Notes: generated by a model from the sequence alone, not told the origin. Numbered from the stretch's first letter, positions 9,010 to 18,770 are shown. The stretch: 64,000 nt of DNA from Stakelama sediminis (GCF_014199335.1 NZ_JACIJI010000007.1:43835-107834); one strand, 5' to 3'. Numbers and translations: made by a program.

Positions 9010-9897
9010 TCACGCTTTCTTCGCGCGCCGTCCGGTCCGCATCAGCCCTGCGGCGGAGGTCAGGGCAAGGTTCAGCCCCCAACGCGACGGGAATTCCATC
9101 AGCGAGCGGCAGGCCAGACCCAGCGCCTGTTTCCATTCCCGATGCCGCTTGAACGCGCTGGCCAGCACCAGCATATGCGCCGCCGTGATCCGGCGCCGCT
9201 GCATCGGCGCATCGACGCCGTGCTTCAGCCGCTCGAACACCCGGCGATGCCCCTCAATCACCTTGGCATTGTTGGTGGTGATCCGATCATGATCGCCTTC
9301 GTTGATGATAACGAGCGGCTTACGTACCACCGCGAACGGCCCCAGTTGCCGCAGGCGGAACCATAAGTCCCAGTCCTGACAACTGGGCAGCTCGGCATCG
9401 AACCCACCGGCACGCTCCAATATGTCGGCGCGGATCAATGCGGAGGAGGTGCTGCTCAGCACATTGGCGCAGCGCAGCGCCAGCAGAGAAGGATTGTCCG
9501 GCGGCAGGAAGATGCGTTCCGCGCCCGACCCGATCATACGGAAACCGCAGAAAGCCGCCACCGCTTCGGGCCTCGTCCGCAGCACGTCCCATTGCGCCGC
9601 CAGCCGGTCGGGTTCCCATGCATCGTCGGAGTCGAGAAAGGCCAGCCATTGCCCGCGGGCCTCGGCCGCACCCGCATTACGCGCCCGGTTGGCGCCACCA
9701 TGCCGGCGTTGCAGCAAGCGGATACGCCGATCGTCCCGCGCCATCTGCTCCACCACCTCCACAGTGCCGTCGCCCGACCCGTCATCGACGATGATGATCT
9801 CCCCCACCGGCAGGCTCTGGTCCTGAATGCTGCGGATCGCCACCGGCAACAGATCGGCGCGATTATAGGTCGGAATGATCGCGCTGATACCGCTCAT
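9010..9897 (-). CDS. Glycosyltransferase family 2 (GT-A fold)
   Basis: Inverting GT2 enzyme of 295 residues. It starts with the nucleotide-binding segment SAIIPTYNRADLLPVAI, followed by IIIVDDGSGDGT, and has the metal-binding DxD equivalent FLDSDDAW. The acceptor-region motif SCQDWDLWFRL (equivalent of ED/QxxW) is present. It should add one sugar to the EPS repeat. ATG 9897 is chosen; a TTG at 9924 would add nine residues. The C-terminal ~80 residues are helical and basic, suggesting membrane contact. It is the last gene of the minus-strand EPS block and follows another GT2 by 54 bases. Confidence 0.85.
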   Translation of the reverse strand: MSGISAIIPTYNRADLLPVAIRSIQDQSLPVGEIIIVDDGSGDGTVEVVEQMARDDRRIRLLQRRHGGANRARNAGAAEARGQWLAFLDSDDAWEPDRLAAQWDVLRTRPEAVAAFCGFRMIGSGAERIFLPPDNPSLLALRCANVLSSTSSALIRADILERAGGFDAELPSCQDWDLWFRLRQLGPFAVVRKPLVIINEGDHDRITTNNAKVIEGHRRVFERLKHGVDAPMQRRRITAAHMLVLASAFKRHREWKQALGLACRSLMEFPSRWGLNLALTSAAGLMRTGRRAKKA

Positions 9898-9951
9898 GCC
9901 ACTCGCCGTCCGATGTCCGGCCAACCCACTGCGTTCAACCGATTGGGCAAA

Positions 9952-10821
9952 TCACATGCTCTCGATGCGCCGCGTATCCAAACGGCCGCGCGCAAGGTCG
10001 AAACAGGCGAGCATATTGCCCATCAGGCGTCCCCGCCGGTCGATATGTCGTTCCGGCCGGATGCTGCGCGCGATGTTGGAAAGCACATTTTGCGCGATCA
10101 GCCGCTGGCCCAGACCGGGCCGCATCGTCCCCTTGCGCCAGAGATAGACGATATTGGCGATCTGCGAATAGCCCAGCCGCTTGCCCGGCAGGCGCCCGCC
10201 GCGCGATCCCAGATGGATTCCGGTCACGCTGCTGGTTGAGATCATCTCTCCGCGCCGCGAAAGCTGATAGGTCAGATCGACATCCTCCTGCCAGCCATAG
10301 AGCGGCAAGGCTTCATCGAACCGCAGATCGCCGAGTGCTGACACCCGCAAGGCCATATTGCAGCCATAGAGCGAATAGCAGCGACGGTAGCGGAAGTCGG
10401 GCCGCTCCTCCTCATCGTCCAGCCGCCGCTCCGCCTCGTCAAAGGCAATCGCATCGCCCCGGATGCCGTCATCGACCAGTTCGCCGGTAATCCCCACGAC
10501 ATTTTCATGCAGCTCGAACAGGCGTTCGACATTGGCGAGATAATCCTCGGCCGGGACGAAATCGTCGTCGAAGAACACGATGATGTCGCTCTTGTCGACT
10601 ACCAGGTCGATCCCGCGATTGCGCTGTCGGCAAAGCCCTTTTTCGGTCAGCACAATCTGTACGGGAAGGTCGGGAGCGGAAAAATCGCCGACATCCTTTG
10701 GTGACGTACCGACGACAAGCATGCCGTCGGGCGGACGGCTTTGCGCGAACATGCGCCGCACATTGTCCTCGATCAGTTCCGGTCTGCCTATGGTTGGTAC
10801 GATGACATGCAATCGTGCCAT
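9952..10821 (-). CDS. Glycosyltransferase family 2 (GT-A fold)
   Basis: A second GT2 enzyme, 289 residues, not closely similar to its neighbour. It starts HVIVPTIGRPELIEDNV; the metal-binding motif is VFFDDDFVPAEDY and the acceptor/catalytic motif is YGWQEDVDLTYQL, close to the classical ED-x-DL. The protein resembles GT2 enzymes that pass sugars to lipid-linked EPS intermediates. ATG 10821 is preceded by GGGG at seven bases; a GTG at 10830 would add three residues. About 110 bases separate it from the upstream GT4 gene, enough for a promoter though none is obvious. Donor and linkage cannot be predicted. Confidence 0.85.
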   Translation of the reverse strand: MARLHVIVPTIGRPELIEDNVRRMFAQSRPPDGMLVVGTSPKDVGDFSAPDLPVQIVLTEKGLCRQRNRGIDLVVDKSDIIVFFDDDFVPAEDYLANVERLFELHENVVGITGELVDDGIRGDAIAFDEAERRLDDEEERPDFRYRRCYSLYGCNMALRVSALGDLRFDEALPLYGWQEDVDLTYQLSRRGEMISTSSVTGIHLGSRGGRLPGKRLGYSQIANIVYLWRKGTMRPGLGQRLIAQNVLSNIARSIRPERHIDRRGRLMGNMLACFDLARGRLDTRRIESM

Positions 10822-10932
10822 TTGCCCCACCTCGCTGCTGATTCTGTTCGCAAATGTTGAAAAACTATAGCTGCTGCATCGCGGCAGGCATGCGGCTCTT
10901 AGGGCTTAATCTCTTTTGAAGTACGCCTGTGG

Positions 10933-12192
10933 TTAGGCCGCCGATGCCATGTTCGTCGGGTTTTCCGGGCGTTTCCGGCTTATCAACAAGGCGCGATATA
11001 CCTCCAGCAGCCGGTCGATCCAGCCGCCATAGGTCAGCGCAAGATGGCGTGTTCCCGACCATGCGTTTTCGCTGAGTCGGCGCGTATAACCGTCATCGTC
11101 GAAAACCCTCCGCAGACATTCGGCGAAGGAGTCGATGTTTCGCACATCAATGGCAAAACCGGCCCCGGCCCGTTCGATATCGGGTGCGATCAGCGAATCG
11201 GCCGAAACCAGCGCGGGCAGGCCGCTCCACAGTCCCTCCACCGCCGAAAGCCCATAGGGTTCGACATGGCGGCTGGGCATGACAATCAGGCGCGCATTGC
11301 GGGCATGACGGTGAATCTCCTTGCTCGCCATACGCCCGACAAACGATGCTTCGGGATGGCGTTCGCGCAGTTCCTCCAGCATCGCCCCGTCGCCGATCGC
11401 GCGAAACCGCACGCCTGCCCTGTTGCACGCCTCGGCAGCGAGGTCCGGCCCCTTGGTCGCTTCCATCCGCCCGACGAACAGCACCTCGTCATTATCCTCG
11501 GCATGGACCCGCTCGTTGAGAAACGGCTGCACCGGATTGGGCAGCACCTGCATCGCCGATTCCGGCACGCCCGACCGTGCCAGAAACGCCGCCATGCCTT
11601 CATGAATCAAAAGAATTTTCGGCGGTTGCTTCAGATCGAGCAGCCGGTTTTGTATGCCCTGGCGTGCGACCCTCCACATTTTTTGCGGATAGCTGCGGCG
11701 ATCGCAATGAGCGCGGAGGCAACTGCGCGACATCGGCACATAGGGGCAAGGCCGCTCAGCACGATAATCGAAAAACGCACCATTGGGGCAGGTCAGGAAA
11801 AAGTCATGCGCGGTGATTGTAAGACGCGCCGAAACCGTCCGCAGAGCGCCAAAAATCGACGGCGACAAAATCTGCGACCAGCCATGCAGGTGATAGACGG
11901 TATCCGGCGTGTCGTGTCGCGCGATCCATTCTGCAACCATCGCGCGCGCCGCCCGGTTATACAGACCATGCACCATCGCGCGGGCGCGCCCTGCGGACAA
12001 CAGGCGCGCGCTGCCCAGACTGACGATCTCCACCCCGGCATCGCGCAGTTCGTCATTGTCGCCATGGTCGCCCGACAGAAACGTTACCGGATGGCCCCGT
12101 GCGCGATACGCCAGTGCCGATTGCACCGCCAGCTTGCTCGCTCCGCCTTTGGGCGTCACCAGATCGTTGATCAGGACAATCCGCCCGATCAT
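10933..12192 (-). CDS. Glycosyltransferase family 4 (GT-B fold)
   Basis: A 419-residue GT4 enzyme. The N-terminal domain begins IVLINDLVTPKGGASKLAVQ, the GG-loop typical of GT4 donor-side enzymes; the C-terminal domain carries LFVGRMEATKGPDLAAEA and the motif MPSRHVEPYGLSAVEGLWSG with the E-x7-E pair (EPYGLSAVE). A cysteine-rich loop (CPNGAFFDYRAERPCPYVP, C in RSCLRAHCDRRSY) near residues 140-175 could bind metal or form a compact hairpin; similar loops occur in other EPS GT4 proteins. Its start overlaps the stop of the pyruvyl transferase gene by four bases (ATGA), so the two are translationally coupled. It adds a repeat-unit sugar of unknown identity. Confidence 0.88.
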   Translation of the reverse strand: MIGRIVLINDLVTPKGGASKLAVQSALAYRARGHPVTFLSGDHGDNDELRDAGVEIVSLGSARLLSAGRARAMVHGLYNRAARAMVAEWIARHDTPDTVYHLHGWSQILSPSIFGALRTVSARLTITAHDFFLTCPNGAFFDYRAERPCPYVPMSRSCLRAHCDRRSYPQKMWRVARQGIQNRLLDLKQPPKILLIHEGMAAFLARSGVPESAMQVLPNPVQPFLNERVHAEDNDEVLFVGRMEATKGPDLAAEACNRAGVRFRAIGDGAMLEELRERHPEASFVGRMASKEIHRHARNARLIVMPSRHVEPYGLSAVEGLWSGLPALVSADSLIAPDIERAGAGFAIDVRNIDSFAECLRRVFDDDGYTRRLSENAWSGTRHLALTYGGWIDRLLEVYRALLISRKRPENPTNMASAA

Positions 12193-13559
12193 GCCGATGC
12201 CAGCGTTTCGGCAAGCGCCGTCACATCGGCCCTGCACCGGTTCAACAGCGTTGCGTGCTGCGCGCGATCGATCCCTTCGGCCAGCGCGTTTTCCATCAGC
12301 GCCGCAACCGTCTCCGGCGATTGCCTGCCGGGATGAACGACATAGTTCCCCCGCCCGCTCTGTTCGAAAAACGCCCCGACCTTCGCGTCCCAGGCCAGCC
12401 CGACCGACGGCACGCGATAGGAATAGGCGGCAATGCACGCGTGCAGGCGATGCGCCATCACGCCGTCCAGCGTACCGATGAAGCGCGCCAGTTCGATCGG
12501 ATCGGCAAAGGCCGGGGCGACCTCTACATGCTCGCGCAACGGGCCGGTCAGGGTCTGTGCAAACCGGTTGCGATAGGCGACATCTTCCGGACTGCCATTG
12601 GTGAACAGCACGATGTCGCGCCCATCCACGGCAAGCTTTGCGATCATGGCGGTCAGCCAGTCGTCCTGTGTGATCCCCTGCTCCGCTTCACCATGCAGGC
12701 GCAGCACTTCCGGTGCGGTCAGACAGATACCGATACGCTGGACCGCCGCGGTTTCAGGACGCATGACCGGGAAATAGCGACTGGCCAGCAATCCCGGGTC
12801 GAACGAGAGGGCTGCATCAGGTAAATCCGCTTCTTTCGTCTGCGCCGCCCAGGCCGCCTGCGAACCATCATCGCGGACCGTTACGGACAGCAGCCGTACA
12901 TGGCGCAAACCATTCTCGAATAGTTTCCGGCCCGCCCGCGACCAGTTACGCGCCACGCCGACATGCCCGACCGATACGGGAATGTTCCTTCGCGCGCATT
13001 CTTGCAGTGCTGCATGGATCTTCAGGGGAAAGTTCAGATCGGCGTCGGCGAACAGCGCACCACCGCCGATCACCGCTGCATCGCATCCGCGTAACGCCTC
13101 TTTCCAGCGCGGACGGTATCGTCGCGCGATCAGATAGCGCAGCATGGCCGGTACAGCCAGTTTCCGAACGGAGGCCGGCAGCGCCTCCAGTACCCGCAAC
13201 AGGGTGCCGCGGCGCGCACCATGACGCGGATCATAGCCCTGCCGTCCTGCCAGATCGATCGATACCGCCGCGATACCGCAATCGGCATCCGCCAATGCGC
13301 GTTCAAGGCATTCGGCGATCAGGCCATCGCCCAGATTGGGGCTGTATTTGACATTGAAGATCGCAACGCGCCGCGCCTCGGCTTGCCGATCTGCATCGGC
13401 GGACCTGTTCTGCCGCTCCTGCGCCATTCGCTGTTCATTGCCGCTCGTATCGCCTTCCCAAACCGACAGAAAACTATCGACGTTGCGCCAGCGCACAGCT
13501 CTTACCGGCAGGTCAACCGTGCCTCTCTGTGGCCATTCCTCATTCGCCGCCACGTGCAT
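12189..13559 (-). CDS. Polysaccharide pyruvyl transferase family protein
   Basis: Probably transfers pyruvate from phosphoenolpyruvate to an EPS sugar as a ketal, adding negative charge (PF04230, WcaK/CsaB/AmsJ family). Key segments are VAIFNVKYSPNLGDGLIAECL, the usual N-terminal NxGD motif, DAAVIGGGALFAD, VTVRDDGS, and the C-terminal GVMAHRLHACIAAYSYRVPSVGLAW split around the conserved HRLHA. The start is uncertain: ATG 13559 (GGGAG only one base away) gives 456 residues with a ~60-residue non-conserved N-terminus; ATG 13427 gives 412 residues, nearer the family core, but lacks a ribosome site. It is coupled to the downstream GT4 by a four-base overlap, so pyruvylation is likely part of this polymer's structure. 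Confidence 0.78.
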   Translation of the reverse strand: MHVAANEEWPQRGTVDLPVRAVRWRNVDSFLSVWEGDTSGNEQRMAQERQNRSADADRQAEARRVAIFNVKYSPNLGDGLIAECLERALADADCGIAAVSIDLAGRQGYDPRHGARRGTLLRVLEALPASVRKLAVPAMLRYLIARRYRPRWKEALRGCDAAVIGGGALFADADLNFPLKIHAALQECARRNIPVSVGHVGVARNWSRAGRKLFENGLRHVRLLSVTVRDDGSQAAWAAQTKEADLPDAALSFDPGLLASRYFPVMRPETAAVQRIGICLTAPEVLRLHGEAEQGITQDDWLTAMIAKLAVDGRDIVLFTNGSPEDVAYRNRFAQTLTGPLREHVEVAPAFADPIELARFIGTLDGVMAHRLHACIAAYSYRVPSVGLAWDAKVGAFFEQSGRGNYVVHPGRQSPETVAALMENALAEGIDRAQHATLLNRCRADVTALAETLASA

Positions 13560-13690
13560 TCTCCCGGGGGCAAATGCCGAACAACGTGACAGGACAGGAA
13601 TTTTCGCGCTGCAGCATCATTGCTCAGACCATAATGGCTGCCACCAACATGGCGATGGCGCAACGGGCTGTTACCCGGGAGAGGTAGATA

Positions 13691-13990
13691 TCAGTTCAGC
13701 AATCCTGCAAGCTGCTGAAGTTCGACATGCTGGGCAAAGCTGCGCAACACACTGGGCAAGACCGGCAGCATGTCCATCGCTTCATAGAGATTGTGGACGA
13801 TGCCCAGCATCATCCGGGCGACGCCGGCTTCATTGATGCCGATTTGCGTAAGACCGAAATAGGCCTGCATCAGATTGTCGATCGCGCCTGCAGTCAGCGG
13901 ATCGTTCAGAATTTCCGGGCTCACGACAATATCCGTCGTCGGATACAGATCCATCAGATCCGCCATTTCCTGTTGTACGAGATCAAACAA
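13691..13990 (-). CDS. Small protein of unknown function
   Basis: I do not recognise this family. From TTG 13990 (preceded by GAGGGG at seven bases) it gives 99 residues, acidic and almost fully helical, with hydrophobic heptads (LMQAYFGLTQIGI, VARMMLGIVHNLYEAMDML) and no membrane segment or signal peptide. A longer TTG start at 14038 adds 16 residues with a weaker ribosome site. The body has no cysteine. It stands alone between the EPS block and the LuxR-type regulator, downstream of an AT-rich intergenic region. It could be a small partner of the EPS regulation, but nothing in its sequence says so. Confidence 0.5.
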   Translation of the reverse strand: MFDLVQQEMADLMDLYPTTDIVVSPEILNDPLTAGAIDNLMQAYFGLTQIGINEAGVARMMLGIVHNLYEAMDMLPVLPSVLRSFAQHVELQQLAGLLN

Positions 13991-14347
13991 GGAGCAACCC
14001 CTCACACTATAAATTTGATTACCCTGTGTATATCGCAAAACGCCGCCCTTCGATAGACGGTTCCATTTATAAGATGTGACGTATTGGTATTACCCCTATA
14101 CGCGGTTCACCTTACTCCAAAATAGTTAGTCTTTTAGACTTTATCCAATAAAAACATTATTATGAAGTAATGGGTCGGTTTATCGAATATTGAGCATCTT
14201 TTGGCTGTAACCCCTATGAACGTGCCGCTGCAGTGCCCGATTCTACTATCAGGGCCGGATGAAGAGGTGCCTGCCAATCCTTCACAACCGACGCGAGGCA
14301 ATCGGCTTTAATCGGCTGAAATCCGCTTTTCTCGCGGTTTTTTCGAT
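13991..14347. promoter_or_regulatory. AT-rich divergent intergenic region
   Basis: This 357-base region between the small unknown gene and the LuxR-type regulator has no convincing gene and is visibly richer in A+T than the rest of the window, most strongly at 14085-14215. It contains the short dyad AGTCTTTTAGACT (14128-14140) and two similar words, ATTACCCCTATA (14089-14100) and GTAACCCCTATG (14207-14218), which resemble TACTCCCTATGG in the EPS promoter region at 458. These are candidate regulatory sites only. Promoters for both flanking genes should lie here. Confidence 0.45.
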
Positions 14348-15034
14348 ATGACGACGGCGCAGCCCCGTCTCGACATGCTGCATGTCCGCGTGGTCGGGCG
14401 GACGGCACTCAATCGCTATTGCGTGCTGGCCGGGCTGGAATCGGATGCAACGCTGGACGTCGATGCCGCTGAAACGATCGACGACCTTAAAGACAAACCC
14501 GGTTCTGTCATCCTGCTGGTGCACGGCACCACCAAGGAAGACATGCAGTGGCTTGACCAGCAGTTGCAGTCGATTGCGCTCGATGCTTCTGCTGCCCCCT
14601 GCGTTCTGATGCTTGATCAGGCCGGGGACCTGATAGGGCGCGAGGGCGTGCTGCCGGTGGCGGGTTGCCTGCTCAGTTCCGTCGAATTCGATGCGTTGAC
14701 CAGCGCCATTCGCTCGGTTGCCGTGGGCCTACGCGTTTATTCGCCCGAGGTAATGGCGGATTTTCGGCCACGCGCTTCCGGCACTGCCGAAGGACAATCC
14801 GTGAGAAATCAACGCATTCTCAGCTCGCAGGGGCGATGGCTGACCCCACGCCAGAGTCAGGTCGCCGACCTGTTGATGCAGGGGTTTTCGAACCGGGATA
14901 TCGCCGAAGCCCTGGGCCTCAGCGAAAGCACGGTGAAAGTGCATATCCGTACACTGATGTCCGAATTTCAGGTATCGAACCGTACCCAGATTGTCAGCCG
15001 CCTGCTTCAGGTCAATCCGTCCGCGTCGCACTGA
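14348..15034 (+). CDS. LuxR-type HTH response regulator
   Basis: A 228-residue regulator. The C-terminal 65 residues are a LuxR/FixJ DNA-binding domain: LTPRQSQVADLLMQGFSNRD, IAEALGLSESTVKVHIRTL, QVSNRTQIVSRL. The N-terminal ~130 residues have the length and beta-alpha rhythm of a receiver (VRVVGRTALNRYCVLAGL; VILLVHGTTKEDMQWL; APCVLMLDQAG; PVAGCLLSSVEFDALTSAI), but the phospho-acceptor aspartate and acidic pocket are not clear, so it may be a pseudo-receiver like VpsT or CsgD-type regulators. No kinase is adjacent. Position beside an EPS locus suggests control of EPS or biofilm genes, which is inference. No good ribosome site precedes ATG 14348. Confidence 0.72.
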   Translation: MTTAQPRLDMLHVRVVGRTALNRYCVLAGLESDATLDVDAAETIDDLKDKPGSVILLVHGTTKEDMQWLDQQLQSIALDASAAPCVLMLDQAGDLIGREGVLPVAGCLLSSVEFDALTSAIRSVAVGLRVYSPEVMADFRPRASGTAEGQSVRNQRILSSQGRWLTPRQSQVADLLMQGFSNRDIAEALGLSESTVKVHIRTLMSEFQVSNRTQIVSRLLQVNPSASH

Positions 15035-15209
15035 CATTCTGATGCGATCGGGGGAAAATTGACCGATATCCCGTTCAGTAACGGTCAATCCATGATATGG
15101 CACTGTTCGTCGCAATCGACGGCGGACCTTTTGGTGTGCTTCCGTGTTGAGTGAGTAAAAGCCGGTTTCCTTCGGTGCGTGAAGGTCGCCACCGGCTCTG
15201 GAGAATGAG

Positions 15210-15800
15210 ATGAAGATACGCATTCCAGTGAAATTGCGCCCCCTTCTGGCGGGAACCGCGCTTGCCGCCACGCTGCTGACGGGTGCCTGTTCGACCCCGA
15301 CGCCCTATCGCCCCGCCATGGGCACCGGCAATTATCAGACAGGCTATAGCGATCAGCGGATCGAGGATAATCGCTATAGCGTCACCTTCTCCGGCAACAG
15401 CCTGACCTCGCGGGAGACGGTGGAACGCTATCTGCTGTTCCGCGCCGCACAACTGACGCTGGAACAGGGATATGATTATTTCATCCTGACCGATCGCAAT
15501 ACCGAAAAGAAGTCCAACAGCTATATCGACCCAGATCCGCTGATGGGCCCCTATGGCTATTGGAGTCCCTACTGGCGCTATTACAGCCCGGCATGGGGCT
15601 GGCGTAGCTGGGATCCGTTCTGGGGTGGCCCCGCATGGGGCGGAGGCGGTGCAGATATCCGCACGGTTACTCGCTATCAGGCGATGGCGGAAATCGTCAT
15701 GGGCAAGGGGCCGAAGCCTGCCGATAATGTCCGTGCCTTCGACGCACGCGCGGTCATCGCCAATCTGGGGCCGACGATCATGATGCCCAAACGCAACTGA
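15210..15800 (+). CDS. Lipoprotein of unknown function (CC0125/CC1285-like)
   Basis: A 196-residue lipoprotein: residues 1-27 are a signal peptide with lipobox LTGAC. The mature part begins TPYRPAMGTGNYQTGYSDQRI and continues with VTFSGNSLTSRETVERYLLF RAAQ, a pattern I know from the CC0125/CC1285 family of alphaproteobacterial lipoproteins, in which an AAQLTLEQGYDYFIL helix-strand is conserved. A Tyr/Trp/Gly/Pro-rich low-complexity stretch follows (near residues 110-150), then MAEIVMGKGPKP. ATG 15210 follows GGAG. The leader has an AGCCGGT (15160-15166) / ACCGGCT (15191-15197) hairpin next to the ribosome site. Function unknown; cell-envelope location is clear. Confidence 0.65.
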   Translation: MKIRIPVKLRPLLAGTALAATLLTGACSTPTPYRPAMGTGNYQTGYSDQRIEDNRYSVTFSGNSLTSRETVERYLLFRAAQLTLEQGYDYFILTDRNTEKKSNSYIDPDPLMGPYGYWSPYWRYYSPAWGWRSWDPFWGGPAWGGGGADIRTVTRYQAMAEIVMGKGPKPADNVRAFDARAVIANLGPTIMMPKRN

Positions 15801-15821
15801 TCCCGATCACCCCGCGAAAAG

Positions 15822-15863
15822 AAAAGCCCTTCTCCACAAAGTGATGGAGAAGGGCTTTTTTTT
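15822..15863. terminator. Strong bidirectional intrinsic terminator
   Basis: Perfect 14-base arms AAAAGCCCTTCTCC (15822-15835) and GGAGAAGGGCTTTT (15846-15859) enclose a 10-base loop and run into eight T residues on the plus strand. Read on the minus strand the stem is also followed by a T-rich tract. It separates the lipoprotein gene from the convergent secA gene and should stop transcription from both. Confidence 0.93.
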
Positions 15864-15902
15864 CATGGGTGCCCCCCGAGAGGGAGAGGGCGGAAAGCAA
15901 TA

Positions 15903-18641
15903 TTAAAGCGCGCCGTGGCAATGCTTGTATTTGCGCCCTGAGCCACAGGGGCAGGGCGAATTGCGGCCGACCTTGCCTTCCCAGTCGGCCGGGTCTTCGC
16001 CCAGTTCCTCACCGGCAGGTTGCGGAATCTGGAACGGCGGCATTTGCGGGTCCGGCTGACCAAAGCCGGCATCGATATCGAACGTATCATCCTCCCCTGT
16101 CAGGGGATCGAAGTGCGAGGTGATAAAGTCCGGCACTTCCGGCAGCGGCGGCGGTGCTGCAAGCTGGAACTGTGCCATGGCGAGCGTCTTGGTCACATCC
16201 TCACGGATATTTTCCAGCATCCGCTCGAACAGCGCAAAGGCTTCCTGCTTATATTCGTTGATCGGCGTTTTCTGCGCATAGGCGCGCAGGTGGATGATCG
16301 ACCGCAGCGAATCGAGCATGGCCAGATGCTCTTTCCAGTGATGGTCTAGATTCTGGAGCAGAATCGACTTTTCAACCTGGCTCCAGGTCAATGCGTCGAG
16401 TTCCGCCGCCTTCTTTTCCAGCATCGCATCCGCCTGTTCGCGGATACGGTCCTCGATCATTTCCGGCTCGATCCCATCTTCCTGCTCGATCCACTGATCG
16501 ACCGGCAGTTCGAGATTGAGGATTTCGGCAACCCGTTCTTTCAGCCCGTCGACATCCCATTGTTCGGGATAGCTTCCCGGCGGGCACGCCTCGCCGACAA
16601 TCGCATTGATCGTCTCATGCCGCATATCGACAACGACGTCCCCCACCGTTTCAGCGTCCATGATGTCGGAGCGCTGTTCATAGACGACCTTGCGCTGGTC
16701 GTTCATCACGTCATCATATTCGACGACCTGTTTGCGGATGTCATAGTTGCGCGCCTCGACCTTTTTCTGCGCAGTCTCGATCGCCTTGGTCAGCCATTTC
16801 GATCCGATCGCCTCTCCGTCGCCGATGTTCGAACGCATCATCTTCGCAAACAGCGTGTCGGGACCGAAAATCCGCAACAGATCGTCATCGAGGCTGAGGT
16901 AGAAGCGCGACAGGCCGGGATCGCCCTGACGGCCCGAACGCCCGCGCAACTGGTTGTCGATCCGGCGGCTTTCATGGCGTTCGGTGGCGAGCACGAACAG
17001 CCCGCCCGCTTCCAGCACCTTCTGTTTCTCGACCTCGATCTCGGCGCGGATTTTCTCCGCCCTGGCCTCATATTCGGGCGTGCCCTCTTCCAGATCGGGA
17101 TATTCGTCAAGCATCCGGAATTCCAGATTGCCGCCAAGCTGAATATCCGTACCGCGACCCGCCATGTTGGTGGCGATGGTGACGGCGCCCAGTCGTCCGG
17201 CCTGCGCGACGATGTGCGCTTCCATTTCGTGATAGCGCGCGTTCAGCACCTTGTGCGGCACCTTTTCCTTGATCAGGAATTCGGCGAGCAGTTCGGACTT
17301 TTCAATCGACACCGTGCCGACCAGCACCGGCTGGCCGCGTTCGGAATGTTCCTTGATCGCGCGTGCGATGGCGATGAACTTGTCATTCAGCGTCTTATAG
17401 AATTCGTCATCCTCGTCGATCCGCGCAATCGGCAGGTTGGTCGGGATGGTGACGACATTCATCTTATAAATGTCGTAAAATTCCGCCGCCTCGGTCGCGG
17501 CCGTACCCGTCATGCCCGCAAGCTTCGGATACATGCGGAAATAGTTCTGGAAGGTGATGGAAGCGAGCGTCTGGTTCTCCGGCTCGATCTTCACGCCTTC
17601 CTTCGCCTCGACCGCCTGATGCAGCCCTTCCGACCAGCGGCGGCCGTCCATCATGCGGCCGGTAAACTCGTCGATGATGACGACCTTGTCGTCCTTGACG
17701 ATGTAATCGATGTCGCGCTGGAACATTTTGTTGGCGCGCAGCGACTGGTTCAGGTGATGCACCACCTGCGTATTTTCGAAGTCGTACAGGTTGGACCCTT
17801 CGAGCAGGCCCGCAGCTTCCAGCAGGCGCTCTGCCCTTTCGGTGCCGTCCTCGGTCAGAACGATCGACTTCTGCTTCTCATCCTTCTCATAATCGTCTTC
17901 GCCGAGTTGCTTCACGATCGCATCGACGCCGATATAGAGTTCGGACTTGTCGTCGGTAGGACCGGAAATGATCAGCGGAGTACGCGCCTCGTCGATCAGC
18001 ACCGAATCGACTTCGTCTATCAGCGCCATATTGAACGGCCGCTGGACCATCGATTCGCGCTCATATTTCATATTGTCGCGCAGATAATCGAAGCCAAATT
18101 CGTTGTTCGTGCCGTAGGTAATGTCGGAATGATAGGCGTCGCGACGCTCTTCATCGGTCAGGTCGGGAATGATCACGCCAACCGTCATGCCGAGGAAGCG
18201 ATAGACCTGCCCCATCCATTCGGAGTCACGCTTGGCGAGATAGTCGTTGACGGTGATAACGTGCACGCCCTTGCCCGGCAGCGCGTTCAGATATACGCCC
18301 AGCGTCGCCACCAGCGTCTTTCCTTCACCTGTGCGCATCTCGGCAATTTCACCGCGGTGGAGCACGATGCCGCCGATCATCTGCACGTCGAAATGGCGCA
18401 TCCCCAGCACCCGCACCGACGCTTCGCGCACCGTGGCAAAGGCTTCGGGCATCAGGTCGTCGAGCGTCTCGCCCGCTTCCAGCCGTTCGCGGAACCGTGC
18501 GGTCTGGCCCGACAGTTCCTCGTCGCTCATCGCCTGCATCCGGGGTTCCAGATCGTTGATCTTCCCGACGATGGAGCGCAGCGATTTAACATAGCGGTCG
18601 TTGGACGAACCGAAGAGAGATTTGGCTAGCGAGCCGAACAT
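15903..18641 (-). CDS. secA: Preprotein translocase ATPase SecA
   Basis: Motor ATPase of the Sec export system, working with SecYEG at the inner membrane. The 912 residues show Walker A ([13 protein letters not shown]), the DEAD-like [18 protein letters not shown], the preprotein cross-linking domain, motif [25 protein letters not shown], and the C-terminal zinc-binding, SecB-contact tail [22 protein letters not shown] 18641 follows AGGA by nine bases; an open extension to 18737 has no support. It is preceded by a small membrane-protein gene 129 bases upstream and ends at the bidirectional terminator. Confidence 0.98.
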   Translation of the reverse strand: MFGSLAKSLFGSSNDRYVKSLRSIVGKINDLEPRMQAMSDEELSGQTARFRERLEAGETLDDLMPEAFATVREASVRVLGMRHFDVQMIGGIVLHRGEIAEMRTGEGKTLVATLGVYLNALPGKGVHVITVNDYLAKRDSEWMGQVYRFLGMTVGVIIPDLTDEERRDAYHSDITYGTNNEFGFDYLRDNMKYERESMVQRPFNMALIDEVDSVLIDEARTPLIISGPTDDKSELYIGVDAIVKQLGEDDYEKDEKQKSIVLTEDGTERAERLLEAAGLLEGSNLYDFENTQVVHHLNQSLRANKMFQRDIDYIVKDDKVVIIDEFTGRMMDGRRWSEGLHQAVEAKEGVKIEPENQTLASITFQNYFRMYPKLAGMTGTAATEAAEFYDIYKMNVVTIPTNLPIARIDEDDEFYKTLNDKFIAIARAIKEHSERGQPVLVGTVSIEKSELLAEFLIKEKVPHKVLNARYHEMEAHIVAQAGRLGAVTIATNMAGRGTDIQLGGNLEFRMLDEYPDLEEGTPEYEARAEKIRAEIEVEKQKVLEAGGLFVLATERHESRRIDNQLRGRSGRQGDPGLSRFYLSLDDDLLRIFGPDTLFAKMMRSNIGDGEAIGSKWLTKAIETAQKKVEARNYDIRKQVVEYDDVMNDQRKVVYEQRSDIMDAETVGDVVVDMRHETINAIVGEACPPGSYPEQWDVDGLKERVAEILNLELPVDQWIEQEDGIEPEMIEDRIREQADAMLEKKAAELDALTWSQVEKSILLQNLDHHWKEHLAMLDSLRSIIHLRAYAQKTPINEYKQEAFALFERMLENIREDVTKTLAMAQFQLAAPPPLPEVPDFITSHFDPLTGEDDTFDIDAGFGQPDPQMPPFQIPQPAGEELGEDPADWEGKVGRNSPCPCGSGRKYKHCHGAL

Positions 18642-18770
18642 GAACGAACTTCCTGTATCTGGATAATGCGTAGCGCTCCACAAAAGGGGCGGTCGCATCG
18701 TATAGGGTCTTCGCCGCCAAAAGGACGGCACGGGCAAAGGAAAGGAGAGCCGGACAAACCGGCGGAACGG

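Noticed and set aside
16560..18629. 689-codon plus-strand frame opposite secA
   Set aside because: Antisense shadow of SecA; composition is rich in His, Arg and Val with no domain pattern.
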